DNA from: an uncultured Ruminococcus sp.
Lineage (GTDB): Bacteria; Bacillota; Clostridia; Oscillospirales; Acutalibacteraceae
Direction: 5' to 3'
Assembly (NCBI GenBank): GCA_902767175.1
Contig: CACXGH010000091.1
Coordinates: forward strand, 1 to 11,184
DNA: 11,184 nucleotides
Shown: piece after piece, positions 1 through 6,692 of the stretch
Layout of the letters: the number at the start of each line of letters is the position of its first letter
How positions within the stretch are numbered: position 1 is the first letter of the stretch
Position numbers and translations under genes: made by a program
Notes under the pieces: generated by a model
Databases searched by the model: none
What the model was told of the DNA's origin: nothing
Seen by the model: the letters and a program-made list of their open reading frames with translations, nothing else

Positions 1-71
1 AGCGGGTGATGGGAATCGAACCCACACAACCAGCTTGGAAGGCTGGGGTTCTACCACTGAACTACACCCGC
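1..71 (-). tRNA. tRNA-Gly, anticodon UCC
   Basis: Read on the minus strand this folds as a complete tRNA. The acceptor stem pairs GCGGGTG with CACCCGC. The D arm contains GTTCAGTGGTAGAAC. The anticodon stem is CCAGC/GCTGG around the loop CTTCCAA, which gives anticodon UCC (glycine). The T arm carries the conserved GGTTCGATTCC. The discriminator base is T at position 1. Whether CCA is encoded cannot be seen because it would lie before the window. The gene is divergent from everything else here and has its own promoter at 90-118. The 5' end of the tRNA, not its 3' end, faces the rest of the window. Confidence 0.97.
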
Positions 72-89
72 ATATCAGCGACATGAATT

Positions 90-118
90 ATATTAGCACA
101 GTTCTTTGCAATTGTCAA
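90..118 (-). promoter_or_regulatory. tRNA-Gly promoter with extended -10
   Basis: On the minus strand a perfect -35 box TTGACA (113-118) stands 17 bp from TAATAT (90-95). The -10 box is preceded by TG plus one base, making an extended -10. Initiation would fall near 83-84, about a dozen bases before the mature tRNA 5' end. The position and near-consensus boxes fit a stable-RNA promoter. Confidence 0.8.
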
Positions 119-121
119 GAG

Positions 122-157
122 TTTTTTCGTTTTTTATATTTTTTCAGGAGTTTTTTT
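122..157 (-). promoter_or_regulatory. Phased A-tracts upstream of the tRNA promoter (UP-element-like)
   Basis: Four T-runs on the + strand (122-127, 130-135, 139-144, 151-157) are A-tracts on the minus strand, directly behind the -35 box of the tRNA promoter. The first three occupy about -40 to -60 relative to the expected start. Their spacing is roughly 8 to 12 bp. A-tracts here are typical of UP elements that contact the RNA polymerase alpha subunit, or of bent DNA. The role is inferred from position and composition only. Confidence 0.45.
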
Positions 158-198
158 CTCATGTTTATAACAAAGTCTTCTCATGTTTATAACAAAGT
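156..198. repeat. Tandem direct repeat, two perfect 21-bp units
   Basis: The unit begins TTCTCATG, continues through TTTATAAC and ends AAAGT. It occurs at 156-176 and again at 178-198 with a single C between the copies, giving a 22-bp period. The second copy ends 7 bp before the -35 box of the flavin reductase promoter. The 22-bp period puts both copies on about the same face of the helix (two turns), which would suit an activator or a pair of operator half-sites. A simple local duplication is the alternative. Confidence 0.75.
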
Positions 199-205
199 AT
201 TATTA

Positions 206-233
206 TTGACAAGAAATAGTAATATGATATAAT
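206..233 (+). promoter_or_regulatory. Promoter of the flavin reductase unit
   Basis: A consensus -35 TTGACA (206-211) is followed after 16 bp by consensus TATAAT (228-233). TGA stands directly before the -10 box, so it is also an extended -10. Transcription should start near 240, leaving a leader of about 27 nt before the ATG at 267. The ribosome binding site AGGAGG lies at 254-259. Confidence 0.85.
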
Positions 234-266
234 TATATAAACAAAATAAAGACAGGAGGTTTTTTT

Positions 267-833
267 ATGAAAAAGAATTTCGGAGCAAAGGCAGTAATCA
301 CACCTCTGCCTGTTCTTATTATTGCCACATATAATGAGGACGGAACAGCTGATGCAATGAACGCAGCATGGGGAGGACAGTGCGGAGGAAAGCATATTGC
401 ACTCAATCTCGGAATGTCTCACGCTACGACAGAAAATATCAAAAGAAACAATGCGTTTACAGTCAGCTTTGCCGATAAGAAGCACATTGTTGAATCTGAT
501 TATGTAGGGCTTGTCTCCGCAAAAACCGAGAAGGATAAGCTTGCTAAGGCAGGTCTGCATACGGAAAAAAGTGAATTCGTCAATGCTCCCGTTATTACTG
601 ATTATCCCGTTACAATAGAGTGTAAGGTGGTTTCTATGAGGGAAGAGTTTGGAGAGTTCCGTGTAGTAGGTGAGGTCGTAAACCTCAGCGCAGATGAGAA
701 CGTACTTGATGAGAACGGCAATATTGATATAGGAAAAATAGATGCTCTTGTATATGATTCACCTGCTCATGCATACAGAGTAGTAGGAGAGAAGGTAGGC
801 AATGCATTCAAAGACGGCAATGCATTGAAGTGA
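267..833 (+). CDS. Flavin reductase family protein (flavoredoxin-like, FMN-binding)
   Basis: This 188-residue protein has the features of the flavin reductase-like FMN-binding domain (flavoredoxin type, PF01613). Near the N terminus a TPLPVLIIATYN strand leads into the GTADAMNAAWGG segment that forms part of the flavin site. Later come LGMSHATTENIKRN, with an ...AFTVSFAD strand, and NAPVITDYPVTIECKV, both typical of the family. It is expected to be a soluble cytoplasmic dimer that binds FMN and passes electrons. The partner and physiological substrate cannot be read from the sequence. The start is supported by AGGAGG at 254-259, 7 nt upstream. The stop codon overlaps the ribosome binding site of the next gene, so the two are probably co-translated. 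Family assignment is firm; the exact reaction is not. Confidence 0.9.
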   Translation: MKKNFGAKAVITPLPVLIIATYNEDGTADAMNAAWGGQCGGKHIALNLGMSHATTENIKRNNAFTVSFADKKHIVESDYVGLVSAKTEKDKLAKAGLHTEKSEFVNAPVITDYPVTIECKVVSMREEFGEFRVVGEVVNLSADENVLDENGNIDIGKIDALVYDSPAHAYRVVGEKVGNAFKDGNALK

Positions 834-842
834 GGACAATAT

Positions 843-1160
843 ATGATACTTACAGATGCGTATGAACTGAAACTCAGACTTGCTGATTGTAAAACAGTGC
901 AGGAAACGGCAAAAGTTCTTGATGAATTCGGAGAGGACTGCGACGAAAATACCGCAAAGCAGGTTTTTGAAGGCATAAACAGTCAAAACGGATTTGAACT
1001 TGACGATGGCGGAGCAAAGCTCCGATCTGAAAGAATCTTCTGCCCGAAATGTAAGAACATCTCTCCTGATAAACTACTCAGCTCGGTTTCGGAGCTGCTT
1101 TCGGGAGCTGATAATATACATTTCGGCTGCTGTGAATGCGGAGAACAGTTTACAATTTAA
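843..1160 (+). CDS. Small hypothetical protein with a putative four-cysteine zinc ribbon
   Basis: This 105-residue protein is not recognised. Residues 1-47 look helical and acidic, weakly reminiscent of Nif11-type leader-like domains, but the match is too loose to name. The C-terminal part holds two cysteine pairs, C67-P-K-C70 and C96-C-E-C99 (C97 also present), spaced like a small zinc ribbon, and the protein ends just after the second pair. The binding site GAGGA (832-836) overlaps the stop codon of the flavin reductase gene, and only 9 bases separate the two genes. They are therefore almost certainly one transcript with coupled translation. An intrinsic terminator follows at 1179. The role is unknown; metal binding is inferred from the cysteines. 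Confidence 0.75.
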   Translation: MILTDAYELKLRLADCKTVQETAKVLDEFGEDCDENTAKQVFEGINSQNGFELDDGGAKLRSERIFCPKCKNISPDKLLSSVSELLSGADNIHFGCCECGEQFTI

Positions 1161-1178
1161 CAGTCGTAAAAATGCTTT

Positions 1179-1215
1179 AAAGACCTGCGGAAATAAAGTA
1201 CGCAGGTCTTTCTTT
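1179..1215 (+). terminator. Intrinsic terminator after the small four-cysteine protein gene
   Basis: A perfect 11-bp stem pairs AAAGACCTGCG (1179-1189) with CGCAGGTCTTT (1201-1211) around an 11-nt loop, and a T-rich stretch follows. It lies 18 bases after the stop codon at 1160. The AAAG side makes it potentially active for the opposite strand too. Confidence 0.88.
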
Positions 1216-1219
1216 CAGA

Positions 1220-1242
1220 AAAAAATATCTACAATATTTTTT
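1220..1242. repeat. AT-only hairpin next to the terminator
   Basis: A perfect 9-bp inverted repeat (AAAAAATAT at 1220-1228, ATATTTTTT at 1234-1242) encloses a 5-nt loop and ends in six T. It sits a few bases after the GC-rich terminator and may act as a weak second terminator or simply reflect AT-rich spacer. Between here and the promoter at 1292 nothing else was seen. Confidence 0.4.
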
Positions 1243-1291
1243 ATAAAATGATATACAATGTCGTAATCCTTCCGAAAATACAGCCTATGCA

Positions 1292-1320
1292 TTGACAAAA
1301 ATCGAATAAAAATCTATAAT
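1292..1320 (+). promoter_or_regulatory. Promoter of the surface polymer operon
   Basis: TTGACA (1292-1297) and TATAAT (1315-1320) are both exact consensus at the optimal 17-bp spacing. The expected start is near 1327, with a leader of about 27 nt. AGGAG at 1340-1344 precedes the ATG at 1354 by 9 nt. No operator-like palindrome is evident, so the operon looks constitutively strong unless controlled by something not visible here. Confidence 0.9.
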
Positions 1321-1353
1321 TAATCAGAATAAAATGAATAGGAGTGCAAGCTG

Positions 1354-2484
1354 ATGACAGTTTCACTTTGTATCATTGCGTATAATGAAGAACAGAATTT
1401 GCCGTCGCTGTTAAATCAGATAAAGGTACAGACTTTTCCGCAGAATAAAACGGAGCTTGTTTTTGTAGACAGCTTGTCAACTGACGGAACCAGAAAGATA
1501 TTTGAAGGCTTCGCTGAGCAGGAGCAGAGCCGTTATCTGGGAATAAACGTCCTTGATAACCCTAAAAAGAATCAGGCGGCAGGCTGGAATACAGCCATAA
1601 AAAACGCTTCCTGTGAGATAATAATAAGGCTTGATGCACACGCAGAAATACCTGAGGATTTTATTGAACAGAATGTTTCGCTTATAGAAAGCGGTGAGTA
1701 TGTATGCGGCGGTGCAAGACCCAATAAAGCTGAAAGTTCTTCTCCGATGAAGGAAATGCTCTATCTTGCCGAAAGCTCTATGTTCGGCAGCTCACCTGCA
1801 GGCTACAGAAGAAAGAGCGGGGAGAAAAAGTATGTCAGCTCTGTATTTCATGGCGCATACAGGAGAGAGGTTTTTGAAAAGGTCGGCGGCTTTAATGAGG
1901 ATTTAGGCAGAACAGAGGATAATGAGCTGCACTATAGAATAAGAAAAGCAGGCTATAAGATATGTCAGGGCAGCGATATTATTTCATATCAGCATACAAG
2001 GGAAAGTCTTTCTTCAATGCTTAAACAAAAGTATTCCAACGGTAAGTGGATAGGACTTACAATGAGTGTTTGCTATCAGTGTATCTCTTCATTTCACTTT
2101 ATACCGTTTTTTTTCGTGCTTATGCTTATATGCTCTTTGCTGCTGTTTGTCAGTGCATTCATTACAGGAAATATATGGATGACGTACCCGTTTATTCTTA
2201 TATTCGGCACATATCTGCTTGCGGATATAATGATGTCTGCAGCAGCATTTGCGAGCGCCGAAAAAAAGCATATATCAATGCTTCTGCTGCCTGCGGTATT
2301 CTTCCTTCTGCATTGTGCATACGGTATCGGTACCATTGCAGGACTGATACAGATACCGGTGTGGAAGCATAAGATAAAGAAAAATGCACGGATCAGCGGA
2401 ACAGATGCAAAAAAGGAAATAGAAAATGTAAAAAAATGTGTAAGCGAACATAAGGTGTTAAGAACAGAGGAGGACGGCCAATGA
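1354..2484 (+). CDS. Family 2 glycosyltransferase, ExoA-like, with C-terminal membrane segments
   Basis: This 376-residue enzyme begins directly with the GT-A fold: TVSLCIIAYNEEQNL (2-16), then VFVDSLSTDGT (36-46), then NPKKNQAAGWNTAI (69-82). The metal- and nucleotide-binding DxH-type motif is RLDAHAEIP (92-100, D94 and H96), as in the succinoglycan ExoA subgroup of GT2. GRTEDNELHYRI (185-196) carries the usual catalytic-acid region, and QKYSNGKW (225-232) follows. Three hydrophobic segments (about 247-270, 273-297, 307-333) anchor it in the cytoplasmic membrane, with a lysine-rich tail inside. It probably adds one sugar from a nucleotide donor to a lipid-linked acceptor; the sugar is unknown. 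It is first in the operon, and its stop overlaps the next start as ATGA. Confidence 0.9.
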   Translation: MTVSLCIIAYNEEQNLPSLLNQIKVQTFPQNKTELVFVDSLSTDGTRKIFEGFAEQEQSRYLGINVLDNPKKNQAAGWNTAIKNASCEIIIRLDAHAEIPEDFIEQNVSLIESGEYVCGGARPNKAESSSPMKEMLYLAESSMFGSSPAGYRRKSGEKKYVSSVFHGAYRREVFEKVGGFNEDLGRTEDNELHYRIRKAGYKICQGSDIISYQHTRESLSSMLKQKYSNGKWIGLTMSVCYQCISSFHFIPFFFVLMLICSLLLFVSAFITGNIWMTYPFILIFGTYLLADIMMSAAAFASAEKKHISMLLLPAVFFLLHCAYGIGTIAGLIQIPVWKHKIKKNARISGTDAKKEIENVKKCVSEHKVLRTEEDGQ

Positions 2485-3353
2485 ATACGGAAATTCACAT
2501 CAGCGGCAATAAAGAAGGCTTTTTCTGCAGAATAAAAGAAGGCTTACTGCAGATACCGAGGGAGCATAAGGGCTTTGGCAAGCAGATATTCATGCTTGCA
2601 AAGAATGACCTTATCAAGACATACAAGGGAGCTGTAATAGGTCCGTTCTGGGCAGTGATGAAACCGCTTTTCCAGCTTTTTGTATATTGGTTTGCATTCG
2701 AGATTGCAATGAACAGAAGCCCCATTGACGGTAATATACCGTTCTTCGTATTTGCGATGGTAGGATTTCTGCCTTGGTGCTTTATGAGTGACTGTGTTTC
2801 AAGAGGCTCTAAATGTATCCGTGACAACCGTCAGTTCGTAAATAAAATATCTTTCCCTGTCTCAACCATTACAACATATACAACGGTCTCTAAATTCTAT
2901 GTTCATATTTTCCTTTTTGTTTTAGCATATATATATCTGTTATTCTCCGGTTTTACTCCCACAATTTATCATATACAGATAATCGGCTACTCCGGTCTGA
3001 TGTTTATGTTCTTCTGGGCGCTCACATGGTCGCTTGCTCCTATGTGTGCATTCAGTAAGGATCTTGAAAGCTTTATCACCACAATAATGTCGGGACTTTT
3101 CTGGCTTTCAGGTGTATGCTTCGATTCCTACCACATCAAAAACGCTTTTATCCGCAAGGTGCTTCTGTTTAATCCGATGACATATTTCAGCAACGGTTAC
3201 CGCAAAGCACTTATCTATGATCAGTGGTTCTATGAGGGATATTACCACCCCGAATACGAAAACCTTATTTTTATATGTGAGTTTGTTCTGATAATACTGC
3301 TCGGAGTTTTCAATTACAACCGTCTCAGAAAACGTCTTCCCGATGTTCTGTAA
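2481..3353 (+). CDS. ABC-2 type exporter permease for a polysaccharide or teichoic-acid-like polymer (TagG/Wzm family)
   Basis: This 290-residue integral membrane protein has about six hydrophobic segments (roughly 54-78, 86-106, 135-157, 166-190, 198-214, 261-278). Family marks include the cytoplasmic N-terminal helix with KNDLIKTYKGAVIGPFWAVM (41-60), FLPWCFMSDCVSRG near 96-109, and NPMTYFSNGYRKAL (231-244) before the last segment. Members export lipid-linked teichoic acids, O-antigens or capsules together with an ATPase of the TagH/Wzt type. The ATG overlaps the upstream stop, and GAGGAGG (2467-2473) stands 7 nt before it. Normally the ATPase gene follows or precedes directly. Here a transferase follows after 14 bases and no ATPase is in the window, so the partner must be encoded elsewhere. 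Confidence 0.9.
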   Translation: MNTEIHISGNKEGFFCRIKEGLLQIPREHKGFGKQIFMLAKNDLIKTYKGAVIGPFWAVMKPLFQLFVYWFAFEIAMNRSPIDGNIPFFVFAMVGFLPWCFMSDCVSRGSKCIRDNRQFVNKISFPVSTITTYTTVSKFYVHIFLFVLAYIYLLFSGFTPTIYHIQIIGYSGLMFMFFWALTWSLAPMCAFSKDLESFITTIMSGLFWLSGVCFDSYHIKNAFIRKVLLFNPMTYFSNGYRKALIYDQWFYEGYYHPEYENLIFICEFVLIILLGVFNYNRLRKRLPDVL

Positions 3354-3367
3354 CAGGGAGAAACTGT

Positions 3368-4567
3368 ATGAAGGAAACCTTTTTTCAGAAGCTTCAAAGA
3401 GTAAGACCCGGTGATATCGGTCATGTGTTCCTTTTTCTTATTGCCTTGCCTGCCGCATTGATATACAGGCTTTTCAGGAGAAATCTATGGCTGGTATGTG
3501 ACAATAAAAACGAAGCAAGGGACAACGGCTATTGGTTTTTTAAGTATCTCTGTGAAAAACATCCTGAACAGGATGCGGTTTATGCTATAAGCAGAAGGTC
3601 GCCTGACCGTCTTAAAGTAAAAGACCTTGGTAAGACTGTTAATTACGGCTCGCTCAGGCATTGGATATTATATCTTGCCGCAAGAATAAATATAAGTTCT
3701 CAAAAGGGCGGAAAGCCAAATGCTGCGGTATGTTATTTCCTTGAGGTAAAGGGTTTATTGAAGAATACCCGTGTGTTCCTGCAGCACGGCATTATCAAGG
3801 ACGATATGGAGTGGCTTCATTATGAAAATACCAGAATGAGGCTGTTCGTTACTTCTACAGAGAGGGAATACAGGTTTCTCTGTGAAAAATTCGGTTATCC
3901 CGACGGATATATTATAAAAACGGGACTTTGCCGTTTTGACAATCTGCAAAGCTTTACAGTGAAGCCGAAGCAGATACTTCTCATGCCTACATGGAGAAGC
4001 TGGATAGCTGCACCGACTTCCGCTTCAAAGGAGATCGAAGATGTCTCTGATTTCCGCATGACAGAGTATTATAAATCATGGAACGGATTTCTTAAAAGCA
4101 AAAAGCTTGCAGGAATTCTTGAAGAGAACGATCTTACGATGATATTCTATCCCCACAGGGATATGCAGAAATTCATAAGATACTTTGATATAGGCTCTGA
4201 CAGGATAATAAAGGCGAAATGGCCTGAATATGATGTTCAGACATTATTGAAGGAGTCAGTATTTCTTATTACAGATTTTTCGAGCATAGCAATGGACTTT
4301 GCATACATGAGAAAAAGACTTATGTATTATCAGTTCGATTATGAAGATTTTCGCAGAGGACAGTATGCGGAAGGATATTTCAGCTATGAGAAGGACGGCT
4401 TCGGTACGGTATGCTATAACCTTGATGAAGCTGCAGCTGAGCTGAGAAAGGCGGTTAGCGAGGATTTTGCGGTGCCTGAGAAGTATCTTGAAAGGCACGA
4501 TGCCTTTTTTGACCTGTGTGACGCTGATAACTGTGAAAGGACATATAAATGCATTAAGGAGCTTTGA
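3368..4567 (+). CDS. CDP-glycerol glycerophosphotransferase family protein (TagF/TagB-like)
   Basis: This 399-residue protein matches the glyphos_transf family (PF04464), which transfers glycerol phosphate (or a related polyol phosphate) from a CDP donor onto a growing teichoic-acid-like chain at the inner membrane face. A hydrophobic stretch at 19-34 could hold it at the membrane. Then come NLWLVCDNKNEARDNGYWF (39-57), the first catalytic histidine in LQHGI (H140), MPTWRSW, a second histidine in YPHRDM (H263), and the donor-binding ITDFSS (301-306, D303), followed by GYFSYEKDGFG. The second histidine is in a PHRD context, not the more usual HP, so substrate or even activity may differ. Start: AGGGAG at 3355-3360, spacing 7. 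It resembles the C-terminal half of the protein at 6693. Donor choice (glycerol or ribitol) cannot be told. Confidence 0.88.
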   Translation: MKETFFQKLQRVRPGDIGHVFLFLIALPAALIYRLFRRNLWLVCDNKNEARDNGYWFFKYLCEKHPEQDAVYAISRRSPDRLKVKDLGKTVNYGSLRHWILYLAARINISSQKGGKPNAAVCYFLEVKGLLKNTRVFLQHGIIKDDMEWLHYENTRMRLFVTSTEREYRFLCEKFGYPDGYIIKTGLCRFDNLQSFTVKPKQILLMPTWRSWIAAPTSASKEIEDVSDFRMTEYYKSWNGFLKSKKLAGILEENDLTMIFYPHRDMQKFIRYFDIGSDRIIKAKWPEYDVQTLLKESVFLITDFSSIAMDFAYMRKRLMYYQFDYEDFRRGQYAEGYFSYEKDGFGTVCYNLDEAAAELRKAVSEDFAVPEKYLERHDAFFDLCDADNCERTYKCIKEL

Positions 4568-4573
4568 TGACTT

Positions 4574-5599
4574 ATGGGTAAGAAAAAACATGACGATGCT
4601 CCCGAAATTGATATAGTCATAGCATGGGTGGACGGCAATGACACTGCATGGCAGAAGGAAAAGTCCCTTTATTCTCAGCCGTCAGCGGCTGAGAGCGATA
4701 CACCAGTAAGATTCAGGGATTGGGATAATCTGCAGTATTGGTTCCGCAGCATAGAAAAATTTGCTCCGTGGGTAAGGAAAATCCACTTTATCACATGGGG
4801 ACACCTTCCGCAGTGGCTGAATGTCAATGACCCTAAGCTTCATATAGTCAGACACAGCGATTATATACCGAAGGAATACCTTCCTACCTTCAATTCTCAT
4901 ACTATAGAGCTTAATATGCATAGGATAGAGGACTTATCCGAGCATTTCATATACTTCAATGACGATATGTTTATTACAAGACCTGTAAAGCCCTCCGATT
5001 TTTTCAAGAACGGCAGACCGTGTGATACGTTCGGACTTAACTGTATCTTTTTCGGTGAGGACAGCGCAGGACATTTCTGCGGCTCTGATATGGAGCTTAT
5101 AAATACCGAGTTCAAGGGACAAAAGAGAGCAATAATGAAGCGTGATTTCCGTAAATGGTTTGCAATGAAGAACGGAAGAAGAATACGTTTCAAGACATTT
5201 CTTCTTTCTGCATGGGATTGGTTTCCGGGCTTTCATTACGACCATCTGCCCTCAGCATTCCTGAAAAGTACATTAACAGATGTCTGGGAGAAATACGGAA
5301 GTGTGCTTGATAAAACCTGCAGAGACCGTTTCAGAAATGTATCTAATGTAAATCAGTGGGTTTTTAAGTTCTGGCAGCTATGCAAGGGAGAATATGAGGT
5401 GCGCTCTCCACGGTTTGGAAAAGCATTTCATATAGAAGAGGATAATTTTGAGGAGCTTTGCCGTGCAGTAACAGGACAGACCTACAGCATGATATGTGTA
5501 AACGATACATTGAGGACGGTGGATTTTGAAGCAAAGAAACAGCGTGTGAAGGAGTGCTTTGATAAAATACTGCCTGAGAGCTGTTCGTTTGAAAAATAA
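4574..5599 (+). CDS. Stealth family sugar-1-phosphate transferase, first copy
   Basis: This 341-residue protein shows all four Stealth conserved regions. CR1 is IDIVIAWVDGND (12-23). CR2 runs from about 44 to 147, with DWDNLQYWFRSIEKFAPWV, ITWGHLPQWL and FNDDMF (N129, D130, D131). CR3 is around DHLPSAFLKST (H224). CR4 is CVNDT (308-312). Stealth enzymes transfer a hexose-1-phosphate, for example GlcNAc-1-P from UDP-GlcNAc, and make phosphodiester-linked capsules such as that of Neisseria meningitidis group A. They are cytoplasmic or membrane-associated. AAGGAG lies at 4556-4561, 12 nt before the ATG, inside the end of the upstream gene. An ATG at 4567 opens only a four-codon frame and is not the start. 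The next gene is a close paralogue. The sugar transferred is not known. Confidence 0.93.
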   Translation: MGKKKHDDAPEIDIVIAWVDGNDTAWQKEKSLYSQPSAAESDTPVRFRDWDNLQYWFRSIEKFAPWVRKIHFITWGHLPQWLNVNDPKLHIVRHSDYIPKEYLPTFNSHTIELNMHRIEDLSEHFIYFNDDMFITRPVKPSDFFKNGRPCDTFGLNCIFFGEDSAGHFCGSDMELINTEFKGQKRAIMKRDFRKWFAMKNGRRIRFKTFLLSAWDWFPGFHYDHLPSAFLKSTLTDVWEKYGSVLDKTCRDRFRNVSNVNQWVFKFWQLCKGEYEVRSPRFGKAFHIEEDNFEELCRAVTGQTYSMICVNDTLRTVDFEAKKQRVKECFDKILPESCSFEK

Positions 5600-5630
5600 C
5601 AGACGGTCAATATCCTTCGTCAGATGATGC

Positions 5631-5650
5631 GGAAGGGAGCAGATAGCTTG
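5631..5650 (+). promoter_or_regulatory. Ribosome binding site that favours a TTG start
   Basis: GGAAGGGAG (5631-5639) stands 8 nt before TTG at 5648, in the frame of the second Stealth gene. Two in-frame ATGs at 5624 and 5627 lie before this site and have no purine-rich sequence in front. The TTG start also places CR1 right at the N terminus, as expected for the family. Confidence 0.7.
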
Positions 5651-6646
5651 GATAAAATAGATTTTGTAATGATATGGGTAGACGGGGCTGATCCCGAATG
5701 GCTGAAGGAAAAAAACAAATATGATTCCTCAGAAGAAAGAGGGGACAATACCGAAATACGCTACAGAAGCTGGGATAATCTGCAGTATTGGTTCCGTGGA
5801 ATTGAAAAATTCGCTCCATGGGTAAACCGCATTCATTTTGTAACATGGGGTCATCTTCCGCCGTGGCTTAATAAGGATAATCCGAAGCTCCATATTGTAA
5901 ATCACAAGGATTATATCCCTGCCGATTACCTTCCTACCTTCAACGCAAATACGATCGAGCTTAATCTTCATAGAATAGAAGGACTGAGCGAGCAGTTTGT
6001 CTATTTCAACGATGATATGTTTATAACAGCACCTGTAAAGCCGGAGGACTTTTTCCGTGAAGGCTGTCCTATGGATACCTACGGGCTTGATTGTATTTAT
6101 TTTGCAAAGAAAAGTGCCGGATTTTTTAACGGAAATGATATAGAGCTTATAAATACTCATTTCAATAAGAATGAAATATTCAAATCAAAGAAAAAACGCA
6201 GGTGGTTCAGCCTGAAAAACGGTATGACCCGTGTTGTAAAGACATCATTGCTGAATATATGGCCGTGGTTTCCCGGAATATACTATAATCATCTCCCGAG
6301 CAATTTCCTCAAATCAACATTTGAAAAGGTCTGGGAGCTTGAGGGTGAGGTACTTGACCTTACCTGCCGGGATAAATTCCGCACTAAATCCAACTGCAAC
6401 CAATGGCTTATGAAATTCTGGCAGCTATGCGAGGGAACACCCCTGCCGAGAAGTAAAAAAATCGGACGCTGCTTTCATATAAAGGACAATATATTTGATG
6501 AAATGCTTGATTCCGTGGAAAATGGAAGATATAAGCTGATATGTGTTAATGATACTATAGGAACAAGGGACTTTGAGCTGCAGAAGCAACAGGTAATAAA
6601 CGCTTTTGAAAAGCTTCTGCCGGAAAAGTCGGGTTTTGAGCTTTGA
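5648..6646 (+). CDS. Stealth family sugar-1-phosphate transferase, second copy
   Basis: With the preferred TTG start this protein has 332 residues; a start at ATG 5624 would add eight. CR1 is KIDFVMIWVDGADPEW (from residue 3). CR2 includes SWDNLQYWFRGIEKFAPWV, WGHLPPWL and FNDDMF (N121, D122, D123). CR3 is NHLPSNFLKST (H215) and CR4 is CVNDT (299-303). It is collinear with the first copy throughout; the spacing from CR1 to NDD is identical, and there are stretches of near-identical DNA (for example around 4727-4753 and 5776-5800). The pair therefore arose by tandem duplication followed by divergence, especially in the lysine-rich segment near 175-190. Two copies suggest two different acceptors or sugars in one repeat unit (inference). 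Confidence 0.92.
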   Translation: MDKIDFVMIWVDGADPEWLKEKNKYDSSEERGDNTEIRYRSWDNLQYWFRGIEKFAPWVNRIHFVTWGHLPPWLNKDNPKLHIVNHKDYIPADYLPTFNANTIELNLHRIEGLSEQFVYFNDDMFITAPVKPEDFFREGCPMDTYGLDCIYFAKKSAGFFNGNDIELINTHFNKNEIFKSKKKRRWFSLKNGMTRVVKTSLLNIWPWFPGIYYNHLPSNFLKSTFEKVWELEGEVLDLTCRDKFRTKSNCNQWLMKFWQLCEGTPLPRSKKIGRCFHIKDNIFDEMLDSVENGRYKLICVNDTIGTRDFELQKQQVINAFEKLLPEKSGFEL

Positions 6647-6692
6647 TAAACAAAAAAGCTATATATTTCCTGAGCTTAGGAGGGAATTTATC

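Noticed and set aside
1..71. tRNA-Gly as an integration site for a genomic island
   Set aside because: The genes lie on the 5' side of the tRNA, while integration normally uses the 3' end. No integrase gene and no repeat of the tRNA end was seen in the window.
5729..6160. Long minus-strand open frames opposite the Stealth and other genes
   Set aside because: They lie wholly inside well-supported genes, lack ribosome binding sites and show no protein family features; they are by-products of codon use on the coding strand.
6606..6692. N-terminal extension of the fusion protein starting at ATG 6606
   Set aside because: It overlaps the end of the Stealth gene, has no ribosome binding site and encodes no recognisable sequence, while 6693 has a strong site 8 nt upstream.
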